A program made the position numbers and the translations under genes. From the NCBI GenBank assembly GCA_039199225.1, contig JBCCSZ010000106.1, forward strand, positions 1-22,205: 22,205 bases of DNA, in the 5' to 3' direction. This DNA comes from JBCCSZ01 sp039199225 (GTDB lineage Bacteria > Bacteroidota > Bacteroidia > Chitinophagales > Saprospiraceae). How positions within the stretch are numbered: position 1 is the first letter of the stretch; the number at the start of each line of letters is the position of its first letter. Shown here one piece after another: positions 8,297 to 15,170 of this stretch. The notes under the pieces were generated by a model. The model saw only the letters and a program-made list of their open reading frames with translations. It was not told the origin of the DNA and did no database searches.

Positions 8297-8685
8297 GAAA
8301 AAAATTTTCCTACTTGGTTATGAACATTTTCATTGGTTGGGATTCAGAAAACAGGCTTTACTGCCTCCTGATCGAAGACCTGTGTATGCACGGGTCCGGG
8401 ATGTTCTCAACCGTGGCATGGACGTATCACATTTTTTCAATAACTATACCGATAAGCTCTCCTACAAAAGAACGGCACAAAAGGACCGGTGAACGGTCGT
8501 TTTGGCTTAGAATATGATTTTTAGTCATTTGTTGTTTCGAGTTTAAAATCGATCCCAGCGCAAGTAATTGGTACTCTTTTATCCGTTGGTATCCGCAAAA
8601 TTCACATTACTGTTCGCAAACATATGAAATAATGCTGGGGTGGGCAATTTTGACCCAGATGATTTGGTGGGATGACACGACAAGC
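8297..8685. other. Gene-poor stretch between the OmpA/SPOR gene and the exporter gene
   Basis: This 389-bp stretch is where a precursor peptide gene would be expected. On the minus strand only very short ATG-started frames exist: 33 codons at 8427-8528 and 29 codons at 8330-8419. Neither has a ribosome binding site or a recognisable leader. Two overlapping plus-strand frames of 65 and 67 codons (8295-8492, 8314-8517) have no supporting signal either. One GC-rich hairpin sits at 8484-8498. I see no other structure. Confidence 0.5.
8477..8498 (-). terminator. Possible weak hairpin terminator or bidirectional hairpin
   Basis: GACCG (8484-8488), loop GTGAA, CGGTC (8494-8498) is a perfect 5-bp GC-rich inverted repeat. 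Read on the minus strand it is followed by CTTTTG, and on the plus strand by GTTTTG. It lies about 190 bp after the OmpA/SPOR stop and about 180 bp before the exporter start, so it could separate the two transcripts. The stem is short and the T-run has only four bases, so this is a weak call. Confidence 0.25.
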
Positions 8686-10554
8686 TCAAGGCTTCAGCCG
8701 TCGTCCCTTTTTGTATCGCACCACTTGCGCATCGGGATAGTTGGCCAGCATGATGCTGTTGAGGAATTTATTGGCATCGCGCCAGTTGTCGAAATTGCCT
8801 AGGAGGTAGGCGTAGCCGCCGTCTTTGGTCTGTTCGAGGCTGATGTCGCCGTGTTTGCTGAAGATTTCGTGGCTGGCCGGTAGTTCGTAAGGCGAATTGT
8901 AAAATTCGACCATGTAGCCGGTGAAGTTATTGGGGATCAGACGTGGCTTTTTTTGGTATTGCTTGACTTCCAGGACACGTTCTTCCACGATGCCCCCATT
9001 GGAATTGGAGGCTTCAGACGGTTCGAAGGGAGGGCGTGGGTCGATGGCTATTTGCTCTTTGACCACCTGGACTTTCAGCTTGGGGTCCGGGAGGTCGGTG
9101 CCAGTTGCCGCGGGGGTACTTCCAACGGGTTCGCTCTTGCTGATCCGCCTTTTGCTGCGCTCAATTTCGGCAATGGTGATGGGGGGCTGGGACTGCTGCT
9201 GGGGCGTGCTGGCTGGTTCAGTGGCGGCAGATGGAGTGGTAGTCGCTAGTTCATCCTTTGCGGGACTGGGCTTGGCGGCTGGGGCGGTAGGTTCGGGGGC
9301 TTCGGCAGGCTCGGGTGGGTCCGCTTTTGTAGCTTTTGCTTTTTCCTGTTCCTCCATCTGGCGACGAATCTCCTCTGGCAATTCGCCATCCTCCGGTATC
9401 TTGAGTACTTCCTGGTTTTGAATCTCTAATAAAGTTTTTTCAAAATTTTCTTCTGCGATAATATCGACCAGGCTTTTTAGGTCATAAGAGGAAGAACTGA
9501 GTCGACCCGTTACTTTGATCTCCGTTCGGCGGTTGCGCTGGTGCTTTTTCTCCGGGCAGTCCACGTCATTGCCACAGCTGTTGATCAGTTTGCTCTCTCC
9601 ATATCCCTTGGCTTTGATCCGAAAAGGCTCAATGCCGCCCGCTACGATGTATTTCACTGCCGACTCTGCTCGCCTTTGCGACAGCTTTTGATTCTGGCGG
9701 TAATCACCCCGGGCGTCCGTATGCGAGCTCAGTTCCAATAAAATCCCCGGGTTGTCCTTCATCAAAACAATGACCTTATCCAATTCTTCGGCTGCGTCTT
9801 CTCGGATCGCTGCCTTGTTTTTGTCGTAATAAATTTTTTCCAGCCGAATACTTTTATCCATTTCTACTGGGTCCAATTCGACATTGGCCAACAGTGTTCC
9901 CATCGAATGGCCCTCGGTAAGGACATCCGACACGCCGGGCTGCACCTCGCCCACTCCGTCAAAACAAAGGATGCAACCCTTTACATTGACATAGGCTTCC
10001 ATCCGCTTGGCATAAAAACCATCCTTGCGAATCATCAAAGTGTAGTGATTGCCATTCTCAAAGTTTACCTTGAAATTGGGATGGGGATAGTCTTTGAGTT
10101 CAAGGACCGATTCCCTCTTGGTATTGTTGTACACCTCAATCAATGCCCCAGAAATGGCATCCGTCGGAGCATCTTTTTCCCGACGCCTTTCAGCTACGGT
10201 AACATCAAACAGGTAACCGGGCTTGCGTTCCATCTTAATTTTGACAAAAACCTTCTCCCCTGGCGGATCTACCTTTGTCGATGCGGTCATCTCCGCCTTT
10301 TCGAACAGGTCCTTTTCGGCAGTAATCCGAATGGCGATTCCCGGAGGAAGGTCTACCGTAAATACACCCTCTAAGTTTGACTCCGTTCGCTGAATCAAGG
10401 TATTGGTCGCAACATCATAGACTTTAATGCGGACCATGTTGAGGTATCCTCGGTTACCAGATTCAAAGACATAACCTTGCAGTACGGTTGACTGGGCATG
10501 TACTTGGCCGATCAGTGCCAATAACAAGACCCCTAAAACTGTCCATCTTCTCAT
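8686..10554 (-). CDS. OmpA-family peptidoglycan-binding protein with C-terminal SPOR-like domain
   Basis: A 622-residue exported envelope protein. Signal peptide 1-20 (cleavage after VHA). Two beta-sandwich, carboxypeptidase-regulatory-like segments follow at about 24-110 and 115-200. An OmpA C-terminal domain is at about 236-348 with HTDARGDYRQNQKLSQRRAE (278-297); Asp280 and Arg295 fit the pair that grips diaminopimelate in peptidoglycan. The cysteine-containing loop CGNDVDC (327-333) is common in Bacteroidota members. A Pro/Ala/Glu-rich linker spans about 405-460. The last 75 residues (GYMVEFYNS, then YAYLLGNFDNWRDANKFL) look like a SPOR domain, which binds glycan strands stripped of stem peptides. 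It probably anchors an envelope complex to the wall. It is transcribed divergently from the zinc-ribbon gene; a TATTTTTG -7 box lies 38 bp upstream. Confidence 0.88.
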   Translation of the reverse strand: MRRWTVLGVLLLALIGQVHAQSTVLQGYVFESGNRGYLNMVRIKVYDVATNTLIQRTESNLEGVFTVDLPPGIAIRITAEKDLFEKAEMTASTKVDPPGEKVFVKIKMERKPGYLFDVTVAERRREKDAPTDAISGALIEVYNNTKRESVLELKDYPHPNFKVNFENGNHYTLMIRKDGFYAKRMEAYVNVKGCILCFDGVGEVQPGVSDVLTEGHSMGTLLANVELDPVEMDKSIRLEKIYYDKNKAAIREDAAEELDKVIVLMKDNPGILLELSSHTDARGDYRQNQKLSQRRAESAVKYIVAGGIEPFRIKAKGYGESKLINSCGNDVDCPEKKHQRNRRTEIKVTGRLSSSSYDLKSLVDIIAEENFEKTLLEIQNQEVLKIPEDGELPEEIRRQMEEQEKAKATKADPPEPAEAPEPTAPAAKPSPAKDELATTTPSAATEPASTPQQQSQPPITIAEIERSKRRISKSEPVGSTPAATGTDLPDPKLKVQVVKEQIAIDPRPPFEPSEASNSNGGIVEERVLEVKQYQKKPRLIPNNFTGYMVEFYNSPYELPASHEIFSKHGDISLEQTKDGGYAYLLGNFDNWRDANKFLNSIMLANYPDAQVVRYKKGRRLKP

Positions 10555-10591
10555 ACGATCTGTCGTTTTTATATTCTTTTGACGCTTAGCT

Positions 10592-10599
10592 CAAAAATA
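10592..10599 (-). promoter_or_regulatory. Bacteroidota -7 box for the OmpA/SPOR gene
   Basis: The minus strand reads TATTTTTG, an exact match to TAnnTTTG, 38 bp upstream of the ATG at 10554. It implies a leader of roughly 30 bases. A clear -33 TTG at the expected spacing was not found, so the call rests on the -7 element only. Confidence 0.45.
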
Positions 10600-10708
10600 G
10601 TAACATAAGTAGTTCGACGGAATTTTTAACAAGCTATTTTCTTAGAGCTTTGCAAAAAATTTATTCTTTTTTCACCACCTCAGCTTAGGTCATTCAAACT
10701 GTATTTTG

Positions 10709-10738
10709 TTGATAAGCAACGGAATATGGTTATCTTTA
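10709..10738 (+). promoter_or_regulatory. Candidate promoter of the zinc-ribbon membrane protein gene
   Basis: TTG at 10709-10711 and TATCTTTA at 10731-10738 are separated by 19 bp, close to the Bacteroidota -33/-7 arrangement, with one mismatch to TAnnTTTG at the last base. Transcription would start near 10745, about 45 bases before the ATG, within the dyad at 10743-10760. Confidence 0.4.
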
Positions 10739-10742
10739 TCGA

Positions 10743-10760
10743 TGTAACAAATTGATTACA
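10743..10760. promoter_or_regulatory. Operator-like dyad TGTAA-N8-TTACA
   Basis: The 18 bases TGTAACAAATTGATTACA contain 5-bp inverted arms (TGTAA/TTACA) and a symmetric AATT core, with mismatches only at the two intervening pairs. It lies directly after the candidate -7 box and overlaps the predicted transcription start, a typical repressor position. The binding protein is unknown. Confidence 0.35.
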
Positions 10761-10788
10761 CCAAAACTGAAGTTTACATTTAAAATCA

Positions 10789-11124
10789 ATGAGTAACAAC
10801 ATACTCGACGAGGCAGAGAAATACACGGGACCGCGTACTTGTCCTGAATGTGGGCATCAATTTCCTTTTGGAGACTTTGTGAAGCGCTGCGTGATGTCAT
10901 ATGGTTCATCAAAATGGTCCTGCCAAGCTTGTCGGACGGCCATCAAATGCGACCTCATCAAAGTTCAACTTTTTTGGTTGATCGGGCTGTTGCCCTTTGG
11001 TTTTTTGTTCAGTGTGCTAAGGCCTTATGTTGATCTGGGTTCATTCGACTTTCTTTTGGTAGTCCCATTTTTTGCCTTTGTTTTATCGACATTGTACTAT
11101 GTGAAATTCGAAAAACAGGAATAA
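10789..11124 (+). CDS. Small CxxC/CxxC zinc-ribbon membrane protein (cxxc_20_cxxc-like)
   Basis: A 111-residue protein. CPEC (18-21) and CQAC (45-48), separated by 23 residues, form a likely zinc ribbon facing the cytoplasm. Two membrane segments follow at about 59-76 (LFWLIGLLPFGFLFSVL) and 84-104 (FDFLLVVPFFAFVLSTLYYV), then a short charged tail. This layout matches the small family described as cxxc_20_cxxc in Bacteroidota, whose role is not established. It is probably monocistronic: it has its own upstream promoter candidate, and 127 bp separate it from fmt. Confidence 0.75.
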   Translation: MSNNILDEAEKYTGPRTCPECGHQFPFGDFVKRCVMSYGSSKWSCQACRTAIKCDLIKVQLFWLIGLLPFGFLFSVLRPYVDLGSFDFLLVVPFFAFVLSTLYYVKFEKQE

Positions 11125-11251
11125 TCCACTTCGCTGCTTTCAAGCAAACGGTACCAAGTTTTAGGTAGAGGGTCGGATTTAAGGTTGGTTTAATTTGTTT
11201 TTTGAATGATTATTTGATTTCTTTCGGACTTTTTGAAAAGCAGTTGAATTT

Positions 11252-12175
11252 ATGCGTATTGTCTTTATGGGAACGCCGGATTTTGCCGTTCCATCCTTAG
11301 AAATGCTGGTTGAGAACGGTTACGATGTCGTAGGGGTCATCACAGCTACCGATAAACTTGGTGGACGAGGCGGTAAAAAGCTGATCGAATCAGCGGTTAA
11401 GAAGTTTGCCCAAGAAAAAGGCATTCCCGTTCTGCAACCCAAAAATTTAAAAAATCCAGATTTTCAATCCGAGCTGCGCGCCCTCCAGGCTGATCTACAA
11501 GTGGTTGTGGCTTTCCGCATGCTACCTGTGGCTGTCTGGGACATGCCGCCTATTGGTACGTTCAATTTGCATGGTTCCCTTTTGCCCGCCTATCGAGGAG
11601 CAGCGCCCATCAACTGGGCAGTCATCAATGGAGAAAAAGAGACGGGCGTTACAACCTTTTTCCTAAAGCATGAAATCGATACGGGCGATGTTCTTTTCCA
11701 GGAATCCATGCCCATTCACGAAAGCGATACGGCCGGAGACGTACACGACCGGATGATGGTGTTAGGTGCGCAAGTTGTACTGAAGACCGTACAGGCCATC
11801 GAAAAGGGGGATTATACGCTACAACCACAAGACGACAGCAAGGTTTCCAAAGCCCCTAAGATTTACCGCGAAACTTGTCAGATTGATTTCGATAAAGACT
11901 GCGAAGAAGTCTACAACTTCGTCAGGGGCATGAGTCCTTTTCCGACGGCCTGGACCCAGATCGATGGAGAAGAACTTAAGGTTTATGCGGCAGAAATGGA
12001 GCGAAGCGAGCATGAGCTACCGCCGGGAACGCTCCAAACGGATAACAAGCGCTATTTGAAGATCGCTACCCAAGGTGGTTTTCTGGTGCTGAAGCAAGTC
12101 AAACTGCAGGGACGTAAGAAAATGGATGTTTCATCGTTTTTGAATGGGTACAAAATTCAATCAACCAAAGCTTGA
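11252..12175 (+). CDS. fmt: Methionyl-tRNA formyltransferase
   Basis: A 307-residue cytosolic enzyme that formylates Met-tRNAfMet using 10-formyl-tetrahydrofolate, to allow initiation. Seen: the N-terminal MRIVFMGTPDFAVPSL start of the family, the folate-binding active site with Asn105 and His107 in FNLHGSLLPAYRGAAPINW (104-122), and Asp143 in EIDTGDVLF, matching the catalytic Asn-His-Asp triad of the E. coli enzyme. The C-terminal tRNA-binding barrel (about 205-305) ends in DVSSFLNGYKI. Length is normal. Its TGA is followed immediately by the ATG of the next gene, so the two are probably cotranscribed and translationally coupled. Confidence 0.97.
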   Translation: MRIVFMGTPDFAVPSLEMLVENGYDVVGVITATDKLGGRGGKKLIESAVKKFAQEKGIPVLQPKNLKNPDFQSELRALQADLQVVVAFRMLPVAVWDMPPIGTFNLHGSLLPAYRGAAPINWAVINGEKETGVTTFFLKHEIDTGDVLFQESMPIHESDTAGDVHDRMMVLGAQVVLKTVQAIEKGDYTLQPQDDSKVSKAPKIYRETCQIDFDKDCEEVYNFVRGMSPFPTAWTQIDGEELKVYAAEMERSEHELPPGTLQTDNKRYLKIATQGGFLVLKQVKLQGRKKMDVSSFLNGYKIQSTKA

Positions 12176-13132
12176 ATGCTTTTTCGAACTTTCTTTTTGC
12201 TTTTCTTGATGGCCAGTTCGCTTTGTCGAGCCCAGTCTGATTCGACCAATTACAATTTCGGCGATTTTGGTGGGATCATCTACTTGGATTCGTTGGTCGT
12301 AAGTGCCTCTAGATTGGGCTTTGAGGTGGACGACTTCATTCAGATGGTTCGGGAGGACGATTCCTTTTTCAATGCCTTTCACAACCTACGGAGCCTTTCC
12401 TACAAGGCCGACAACACCTTTGAATTCTTCAACAAAAGAGGCAAAACCAAGGCCACCTATCAATCCCGGATTCAACAATTCTCCGATGGCGATTGCCGGC
12501 AGATGACCTTTCTCGAAAAGAAACACAGTGGCAATTTTTACAAGCGAAAAAACAAGTATCGCTACTACACGGCCAAGATGTTCGATCGCATTTTTTTGAC
12601 CTACGGAACCATCTGCGAATCCAAGGTAAAAGTGTCCCAGAAACCAAAAGGCATCCAAAAACATATAGAAGAGCTGAAAAAACTGATTTTTCAACCAGGT
12701 GAGCCTGTAGATGTTCCGCTAATCAGCCAAAAACTCGCTATCTTTCGCCCGGAAATGGCCAAGTACTACCATTTCAAAGTGAGCCAAGAAACTTACCAAT
12801 CTGCTGAGTGTTATGTATTTACAGCGGAGGTGCGGCCCGAATACCTTTCCAAAAAGAAGGGAAAAACAGTGATAAAATACTTGCAAACCTATTTTGACAA
12901 GGACAATTTTCAAGTGGTGGCCCGCAATTATCGATTGGCTTACAACAGTCCTTTGTTTGACTTCGACGTACGGATGCAGATCGAGTTGACGCGCTTCAAG
13001 GGTCGCTACGCTCCCACCCTCATCAAATACGATGGCCAGTGGGATATTCCTGCTAAAAAACCGGAAATCGCCCAGTTCAGCCTTCGCTTTTATGCTTTTG
13101 GGGAGGAGGTGTCGCAGCTTGAACAAAAATAA
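12176..13132 (+). CDS. Secreted protein of unknown function, conserved-hypothetical type
   Basis: A 318-residue protein. A signal peptide covers residues 1-20 (MLFRTFFLLFLMASSLCRAQ), so it is exported to the periplasm or outer membrane. The mature start has the pattern LDSLVVSASRLGFEVDDFIQMVREDDSFFNAFHNLR, which I associate with uncharacterised Bacteroidota secreted proteins. The rest is rich in Lys, Tyr and Phe with alternating beta strands and contains Cys in DGDCRQMTF, TICESK and SAECYVF. No enzyme motif was found. The ATG follows the fmt stop codon without any gap, and 138 bp separate the gene from the next kinase start. Confidence 0.75.
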   Translation: MLFRTFFLLFLMASSLCRAQSDSTNYNFGDFGGIIYLDSLVVSASRLGFEVDDFIQMVREDDSFFNAFHNLRSLSYKADNTFEFFNKRGKTKATYQSRIQQFSDGDCRQMTFLEKKHSGNFYKRKNKYRYYTAKMFDRIFLTYGTICESKVKVSQKPKGIQKHIEELKKLIFQPGEPVDVPLISQKLAIFRPEMAKYYHFKVSQETYQSAECYVFTAEVRPEYLSKKKGKTVIKYLQTYFDKDNFQVVARNYRLAYNSPLFDFDVRMQIELTRFKGRYAPTLIKYDGQWDIPAKKPEIAQFSLRFYAFGEEVSQLEQK

Positions 13133-13138
13133 CCTGCT

Positions 13139-13144
13139 AGGAGG
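13139..13144 (+). promoter_or_regulatory. Strong Shine-Dalgarno-like AGGAGG before an alternative kinase start
   Basis: AGGAGG lies nine bases before an ATG at 13154 that is in frame with the kinase and would add 39 residues. Strong SD sequences are unusual in this phylum. The extension does not look like part of the kinase fold, so I keep the start at 13271, but this site makes the choice uncertain. Confidence 0.35.
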
Positions 13145-13241
13145 ACACTCAAGATGGAGTATATTCGACGCACAGGTCTGTTCCCAATAACACGTTTAAA
13201 CTTTTCACAGCACAATGCTTCCCTTAGTGTTCTAAATACAC

Positions 13242-13249
13242 TACCTTTG
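13242..13249 (+). promoter_or_regulatory. Bacteroidota -7 box for the kinase gene
   Basis: TACCTTTG is an exact match to TAnnTTTG, 21 bp before the ATG at 13271, giving a predicted leader of about 15 bases. A TTG at the -33 spacing is not evident. Confidence 0.45.
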
Positions 13250-13270
13250 GAAGAACAAAAAGTAAGCAAT

Positions 13271-14128
13271 ATGATTGTTGTAGTAGATAGTGGATCAACC
13301 AAAGCAGATTGGCACTTCATCGCCTCCGAAGGAAACATCCAGTTGCGGAGTACCCGCGGATTCAACCCGTTTCTTCATCCCACCGAAGAAATCTATGAGG
13401 CTGTTATGAAAGCCTTTATCGGTGAGGTCGAATTCAATACCATTCAGGAAATTCACTACTATGGCGCTGGTTGCAGCGATGCCTACCGCTGCAGCATTGT
13501 AAGCAAGGCCCTAGAGGGTGTTTTTCAAAATGCAAAGGTGATCGTAGAACACGACCTCCTGGCTGCCGCCCGTGCTTCGTTGGGCGACCAACCAGGCATT
13601 GCCTGCATTCTCGGTACCGGCTCCAACTCTTGTTCCTACGATGGCAAAAAGGTCTTGGACAACATCACCAATCTAGGCCACATACTGGGCGACGAAGGTA
13701 GTGGTTGTCATTTGGGAAAAGCATTGATTACCAGCTATTTCTACCGGGAAATGCCCAAGGAACTCGCCGACGCTTTCGAAGTGTCTTACACCAATAACAA
13801 GCGAACCATTCTGAACAATATTTACAGCGAGCGCCCCAACGTTTATCTGGCCTCCTTCTCGCGCTTTATCGGCGAACATCGCTCGCACCCCTTTATCCGC
13901 AAATTGCTGCACACCTCTTTCGACGAATTCATCCGCCGCCACGTCCTGAAGTACGAAAGCTTCACGCAATATTCCGTGAGTTTTGTCGGGTCCATCGCCC
14001 ATCACTTCACAACCGAGTTGGCCGAAGAATTGCAAGCACATGGTTTGAAACTGGGCAATGTCGTTCAAAAGCCCATCAATAACCTGACGAGCTATCACAT
14101 CAGCAAATCACAAACAGCACAGCCCTGA
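13271..14128 (+). CDS. N-acetylglucosamine kinase-like protein (BadF/BadG ATPase fold)
   Basis: A 285-residue cytosolic sugar-kinase-like ATPase of the ASKHA superfamily. MIVVVDSGSTKADW (1-14) is the phosphate-1 loop. ILGTGSNSCSYDG (about 114-126) is the second nucleotide loop of N-acetylglucosamine kinases. GHILGDEGSGCHLGK (about 137-151) is the signature with the catalytic and sugar-contact region. SVSFVGSIAHHF (about 237-248) is the adenosine motif. Most likely it phosphorylates an amino sugar released during wall recycling or chitin use; the exact sugar is an inference. I chose the start that gives the family N-terminus and normal length. A longer form from 13154, with an AGGAGG site, is possible. 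pfkA follows after 51 bp, consistent with a sugar-phosphate context. Confidence 0.85.
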   Translation: MIVVVDSGSTKADWHFIASEGNIQLRSTRGFNPFLHPTEEIYEAVMKAFIGEVEFNTIQEIHYYGAGCSDAYRCSIVSKALEGVFQNAKVIVEHDLLAAARASLGDQPGIACILGTGSNSCSYDGKKVLDNITNLGHILGDEGSGCHLGKALITSYFYREMPKELADAFEVSYTNNKRTILNNIYSERPNVYLASFSRFIGEHRSHPFIRKLLHTSFDEFIRRHVLKYESFTQYSVSFVGSIAHHFTTELAEELQAHGLKLGNVVQKPINNLTSYHISKSQTAQP

Positions 14129-14179
14129 TCCAAACAGACCTACTGTACGGATACTATCTTCAAACAAACCAAGCTAAAA

Positions 14180-15163
14180 ATGTCCCAAAACATTAAGCGT
14201 ATCGCTGTGTTCACCTCCGGAGGAGATGCACCTGGCATGAATGCGGCCATTCGGGCCGTCGTTCGAACAGCTACTTTCCACGACCTACACATCTATGGCA
14301 TTGATCGCGGCTATGAGGGCATGATCAAAGGCGATATTCGGCGACTGGAAACGGCCGACGTCGGCAACATCATCCATCGGGGCGGAACGATCCTCAAGAC
14401 GGCCCGCAGCAAGGCATTTATGACCAAAGAGGGTCGGCAGCAAGCCTGCGAATCTCTGCGAGCGCACGACATCGACGCCTGTGTGGCCATTGGCGGCAAC
14501 GGAACGCTGGCAGGCGCAGAAGCCTTTATGAAGGAACACAAAATTCCCTTCGTCGGCCTACCCGGCACCATCGACAATGATCTCTTCGGGACCGACTGTA
14601 CCATCGGCTACGATACGGCCTTGAACACAGCCATCGATGCAGTCGACAAAATTCGGGATACAGCCGATTCGCACAATCGCATCTTTTTCATCGAGGTCAT
14701 GGGACGGGATTCGGGTTTTATTGCTCTTCATACAGGCATCGGCAGCGGTGCAGGCAATGTCTTGATTCCAGAGACCGATACGGACTTGAAAAGTTTGATC
14801 AACCAGTTCAAAAAAGGGATACGTCGCAAAAAGCTGTTCAGCCTCATCATCGTAGCAGAGGGAAACAAGAATGGAAATGCCTCCAAAATTGCCGAAGAGG
14901 TACAAAAAAATCTGCCAGACCACGATGTGCGGGTCACCATCATTGGCCATTTGCAGAGAGGAGGCTCTCCCAGCTGCTTCGACCGCGTGCTGTCCAGCCG
15001 ATTGGGCCACGCCGCAGTCGAAGGCTTGATTACCGGGAAAAAAGGTGTCATGGTAGGCATTGTCAATAATAAGATTACCTTCACCAAATTCAAGGACGCC
15101 ATCAACCGAAAGAAAGAACCCATGGAGGACATGATCCGCATAGCTGAAATCCTCTCGATGTAG
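14180..15163 (+). CDS. pfkA: ATP-dependent 6-phosphofructokinase, with GGNG in place of GGDG
   Basis: A 327-residue glycolytic enzyme phosphorylating fructose 6-phosphate to fructose 1,6-bisphosphate. Seen: GGDAPGMNAAIRAVVR (14-29), Arg76 in TARSKAF, PGTIDND (128-134) with catalytic Asp132, SHNR with Arg167, MGRDSGF with Arg176, and GHLQRGGSPSCFDR near 255-268. Glycine at 108 (equivalent to E. coli Gly104) indicates ATP rather than pyrophosphate as donor. Oddly, the loop reads GGNGT (105-109): Asn107 replaces the Asp that helps place Mg-ATP in E. coli (Asp103). Everything else looks functional and length is normal. It lies 51 bp after the kinase gene on the same strand and converges with the S41 peptidase gene, with 7 bp between the two stops. 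Confidence 0.95.
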   Translation: MSQNIKRIAVFTSGGDAPGMNAAIRAVVRTATFHDLHIYGIDRGYEGMIKGDIRRLETADVGNIIHRGGTILKTARSKAFMTKEGRQQACESLRAHDIDACVAIGGNGTLAGAEAFMKEHKIPFVGLPGTIDNDLFGTDCTIGYDTALNTAIDAVDKIRDTADSHNRIFFIEVMGRDSGFIALHTGIGSGAGNVLIPETDTDLKSLINQFKKGIRRKKLFSLIIVAEGNKNGNASKIAEEVQKNLPDHDVRVTIIGHLQRGGSPSCFDRVLSSRLGHAAVEGLITGKKGVMVGIVNNKITFTKFKDAINRKKEPMEDMIRIAEILSM

Positions 15164-15170
15164 ACACCGC

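Noticed and set aside
8295..8517. Two plus-strand frames of 65 and 67 codons divergent from the exporter gene
   Set aside because: They overlap each other, and the first start exists only because CATG is palindromic at the exporter start; there is no ribosome site, promoter or family resemblance.
8427..8528. 33-codon minus-strand frame before the exporter, considered as a precursor peptide
   Set aside because: No ribosome binding site, no Gly-Gly, one Cys, and it spans the hairpin at 8484-8498.
11134..11243. Near-complementary CTGCTTTCAA and TTGAAAAGCAG flanking the fmt upstream region
   Set aside because: One-base offset and about 90 bp apart in AT-rich DNA; plausible by chance.
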